Assembly (NCBI GenBank): GCA_964426915.1
Contig: CAYRTD010000086.1
Location: 1 to 17,552 of the forward strand
Reading direction: 5' to 3'
DNA: 17,552 bases
Origin: CAYRTD01 sp964426915
GTDB lineage: Bacteria > Bacteroidota > Bacteroidia > Bacteroidales > GCA-2748055
The first letter of the stretch is position 1. Every line of letters begins with the position of its first letter. The notes beneath the pieces were generated by a model that worked only from the letters and a program-made list of their open reading frames with translations, searched no databases and was not told where the DNA came from. Below are positions 15,800 to 17,552 of the stretch, in pieces. The position numbers and the translations under genes were made by a program.

Positions 15800-16081
15800 T
15801 TATCCGGTAACAGTCACACCTTTCCAGAAAGCCACATAATTTTTTATTTCTTTAGCCTTTTCAAAAGGACGGGGGTAGTACCATGCTGCATCAGGATTTT
15901 TTTTACCATCTGCTTCAATATTATAATAATGAGCTTTGCCTTTCCAGGGGCATTCGGTATGTGTTTCACTATCCGAAAAATACTTTTTGTTAACCGACGA
16001 GGGAGGAAAATAATGATTTCCTTCAATTACTATGGTATCGTCACTTTCTGCCAATACCGTTCCATTCCATATTGCTTTCAT
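15800..16081 (-). CDS. DUF427 family protein
   Basis: I place the start at the internal ATG at 16081 (MKAIWNGTVLAESDDTIVIE), because DUF427 proteins begin exactly so; the nine residues before it (MVKITTIII) are atypical. The 93-aa protein shows the family's hallmark stretches in order: GNHYFPP (21-27), THTECPWKGKAHYY (40-53), NPDAAWYYPRP (62-72) and VAFWKGV (83-89). It is full length for this small single-domain family, a compact beta-rich cytoplasmic fold with conserved tryptophans and a CPWKG loop. The molecular function of DUF427 is not established to my knowledge. It may be transcribed with the 276-aa gene, or separately given the promoter-like box between them. Confidence 0.93.
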   Translation of the reverse strand: MKAIWNGTVLAESDDTIVIEGNHYFPPSSVNKKYFSDSETHTECPWKGKAHYYNIEADGKKNPDAAWYYPRPFEKAKEIKNYVAFWKGVTVTG

Positions 16082-16140
16082 AATAATGATTGTTGTTATT
16101 TTTACCATAATTCATTAAGCCGATCTGATCTCATGCTTCC

Positions 16141-16370
16141 TGGTGTCTGTCAACAGAGTCAGGTGGTTGTCCATATCCCGGGCGATAGCCGAGGGATCTC
16201 AGTGAGACTATGATTTTGGTTTTCAAAATCATTTAGCCGAACTAATCCCGTTCCGAAAACTTTCGGGAGATAGCCGAGGGATCTCATCAGCGGTATCCCC
16301 CGGAGTACCGCAGACAGGCGTGACCGCGGTCGCAAGCAACGCAGATATCGGACATTATGGACAGACACTA
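16141..16370. repeat. MITE-like element, copy C (230 bp), with a composite interior
   Basis: The left end TGGTGTCTGTCAACAGAGTC and the right end (AACGCAGATATCGGACATT then ATGGACAGACACTA) match copies A and B. The interior is different and longer. It has an 18-base direct repeat GATAGCCGAGGGATCTCA at 16184-16201 and 16269-16286, a hairpin ATGATTTTG/CAAAATCAT at 16210-16232, and GCGGTA/TACCGC at 16290-16311. It fills most of the 308-base gap between the DUF427 gene and egtD. Confidence 0.7.
16184..16286. repeat. Direct repeat pair GATAGCCGAGGGATCTCA inside copy C
   Basis: Two identical 18-base units start at 16184 and 16269. The second is preceded by an imperfect hairpin (TTCCGAAAACTTTCGGGA). 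The unit contains the near-palindrome GATAGCC..GGGATCTC, which looks like a REP-type intergenic unit that entered, or was carried by, the larger element. Confidence 0.6.
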
Positions 16371-16389
16371 TTTAGATCTCGGGCATTTA

Positions 16390-17355
16390 TTATACTTTTA
16401 CCCATAAACTGTTTACAAAATATCTCTTTTTATCATAAAAGTTTTTTTCAACCCTATATCCGGTAAAGGATGCCAGATTTTCTATATCCTGTTCATTAAA
16501 TTTTCTGGACATTTCAGTAAAAATCGGTTCCCATTTTTCCAGCCTGACAGTAATATCAAGTTCCTTAAAATTAACATCCTGTCTTTCCTTACTTATAAGA
16601 TATGATTTTGCCGCTTTTTCAAGAGGATCATATAAGGGATAATGAGTAAATTTTTCGGTAGCAAAGTCCGCTCCAAGTTCCCTGTTTAACCTGACAAGAA
16701 GGTTTAAATTAAAATTCCGTGTATGTCCGGTGGGATCGTTATAAGCCTTCATTATAATATCATGATCTTTAACAAGATCGAATCCGGTCAAAACCATATC
16801 TCCCTCATTCATTGCCTGTGATAATTGTCTGAAAAAATCAATCGATTCCCTGACGGAATAATTTCCTATGTTAGATCCGAGAAAAAGAGCTAGTTTTTTA
16901 CAATCATTACAGGCATTCAGATTTCCCATGATCTCAAAATAATCACCGGTCCTTTCCGATAAATCCAGGGAAGGAAATTTCGCCTGCATTTTGTCAACCA
17001 GAAGAGCAATTGCCTTTTCAGAAATGTCGACAGGTATGTATTTGAAATTAACGCCCGACCGGATGAAATGATCGATCAGTAAACTGGTTTTTAAACCGTC
17101 ACCAGCACCCAGTTCAATCAGATCTATGGGTTCACCGTCAATTCTGATTTGATTTAGAATATTATCTTTTTCCCTTTCGAATATCTCATATTCGCAATCC
17201 GTAAGATAATATTCAGGCATTCGCATAATCTGCTGGAAGATTCTGCTCCCCTTATCATCATAAAAATATTTTGAGGGAATATATTTGGGACTAACTGAAA
17301 ACCCTTGAATTATATCATTTTTCAAGGTTTCCGAAATAGTGATAAGCTCTTGCAT
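16390..17355 (-). CDS. egtD: L-histidine N-alpha-methyltransferase (EgtD family)
   Basis: This 321-aa enzyme would add three methyl groups from S-adenosylmethionine to the alpha-amino group of histidine, giving hercynine, the first step of ergothioneine synthesis. Seen motifs: PSKYFYDDKGSRIFQQI and PEYYLTDCEYEIF (27-59), the SAM site LIELGAGDGLKTSLLI (79-94), FLGSNIGNY (158-166), and GFDLVKDHDIIMKAYNDPTG (191-210) followed by FNLNLLVRLNRELGADF. TEMSRKF (280-286) holds E281 and S283, the positions that bind the histidine substrate in the mycobacterial enzyme, and N165 and Y205 also agree with it. Length is normal for the family. No egtB or sulfoxide synthase is seen in the window; it may lie beyond the right edge. 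Copy C lies 20 bases past its stop. Confidence 0.92.
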   Translation of the reverse strand: MQELITISETLKNDIIQGFSVSPKYIPSKYFYDDKGSRIFQQIMRMPEYYLTDCEYEIFEREKDNILNQIRIDGEPIDLIELGAGDGLKTSLLIDHFIRSGVNFKYIPVDISEKAIALLVDKMQAKFPSLDLSERTGDYFEIMGNLNACNDCKKLALFLGSNIGNYSVRESIDFFRQLSQAMNEGDMVLTGFDLVKDHDIIMKAYNDPTGHTRNFNLNLLVRLNRELGADFATEKFTHYPLYDPLEKAAKSYLISKERQDVNFKELDITVRLEKWEPIFTEMSRKFNEQDIENLASFTGYRVEKNFYDKKRYFVNSLWVKV

Positions 17356-17552
17356 TATAATATTTTTTTCAAAAAAATTAAAGGCTTCGGCAATCCATAA
17401 AATATGAAATTATTGGAAAATCCGGTAACAAACAGGATCATATATTACTTTTATTTCTAACAAGTGATAAAGTGTATGGTTCGAATCCTATAAAACATAT
17501 TTAGTCTACGTTTTTGGAGCAGCGGCCCCATGGGTGGGGAGAATGGTGGCGC
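17356..17552. other. Window-edge gap with no supported gene
   Basis: These 197 bases upstream of egtD hold no ORF of note and no clear TAnnTTTG box. The last 35 bases are markedly GC-rich and contain the inverted pair CCCCA/TGGGG around 17526-17538. A T-loop-like GGTTCGAATCC near 17478-17490 lacks the rest of a tRNA. Confidence 0.5.

Noticed and set aside
16082..16108. N-terminal extension MVKITTIII of the DUF427 protein
   Set aside because: Family members start at MKAxWNG, which matches the internal ATG at 16081.
16159..16368. 69-aa minus-strand ORF in the gap between DUF427 and egtD
   Set aside because: It lies entirely within repeat copy C, is rich in Arg and Leu from the hairpins and resembles no protein.
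17470..17495. Possible tRNA gene around GGTTCGAATCC
   Set aside because: The T-stem does not pair properly (TATGG against CCTAT) and no anticodon arm, D arm or acceptor stem can be drawn on either strand.

Overview
This 17.5-kb window is AT-rich DNA that most likely comes from the Bacteroidota. The evidence is the TAnnTTTG-type -7 promoter boxes, mostly leaderless or SD-poor starts, a PF17131-type LolA-like protein, a DoxX protein and the general style of the proteins. I cannot place it to genus. All genes look chromosomal. There is no phage, plasmid or CRISPR signature and no transposase gene, but there is a clear family of short non-autonomous repeats.

Layout. (1) Positions 1-6744, plus strand: a tripartite RND efflux operon (adaptor 210-1397, RND permease 1394-4606, TolC-type outer membrane factor 4666-5967). 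It is followed by a start-less YceI-like C-terminal ORF (5948-6322) and an Rrf2-family regulator that begins at a TTG inside the stop of that ORF (6319-6744). (2) Positions 6780-8300, minus strand: an unusual fusion of a DoxX-like membrane domain, an internal twin-arginine-like segment and an aldo/keto-reductase-like barrel. (3) Positions 8404-14164, minus strand: an apparent operon reading TetR regulator, outer membrane barrel protein, LolD/MacB-type ATPase, two FtsX-type permeases, and a periplasmic LolA-like carrier. Together these would span the whole envelope and could form a dedicated export or lipid-trafficking machine. It is the best candidate here for an under-described system. The tetR upstream region carries a -7 box surrounded by TTTACA/TGTAAA half-sites. 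(4) Positions 14165-14861: a gene-free stretch with these operator sites, a 33-bp palindrome resembling joined IS ends, and two adjacent 145-bp MITE-like elements. (5) Positions 14862-17355, minus strand: a 276-aa protein of uncertain family (possibly distantly DUF5996-like), a DUF427 protein, a third and larger 230-bp repeat copy, and EgtD (histidine N-alpha-methyltransferase). The last 197 bases hold no gene I can support.

The repeat family (TIR TAGTGTCYGTC...GACAGACACTA) occurs as three two-ended copies and two solo right ends. Copies A and B keep a central stem-loop while its arm sequences differ, and copy B provides the stop codon of the 276-aa gene.

Working together: the RND system and the ABC/LolA-like system are two separate envelope transport modules facing each other across the DoxX fusion gene. 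EgtD points to ergothioneine-type or trimethylhistidine (hercynine) metabolism, but no EgtB partner is visible.
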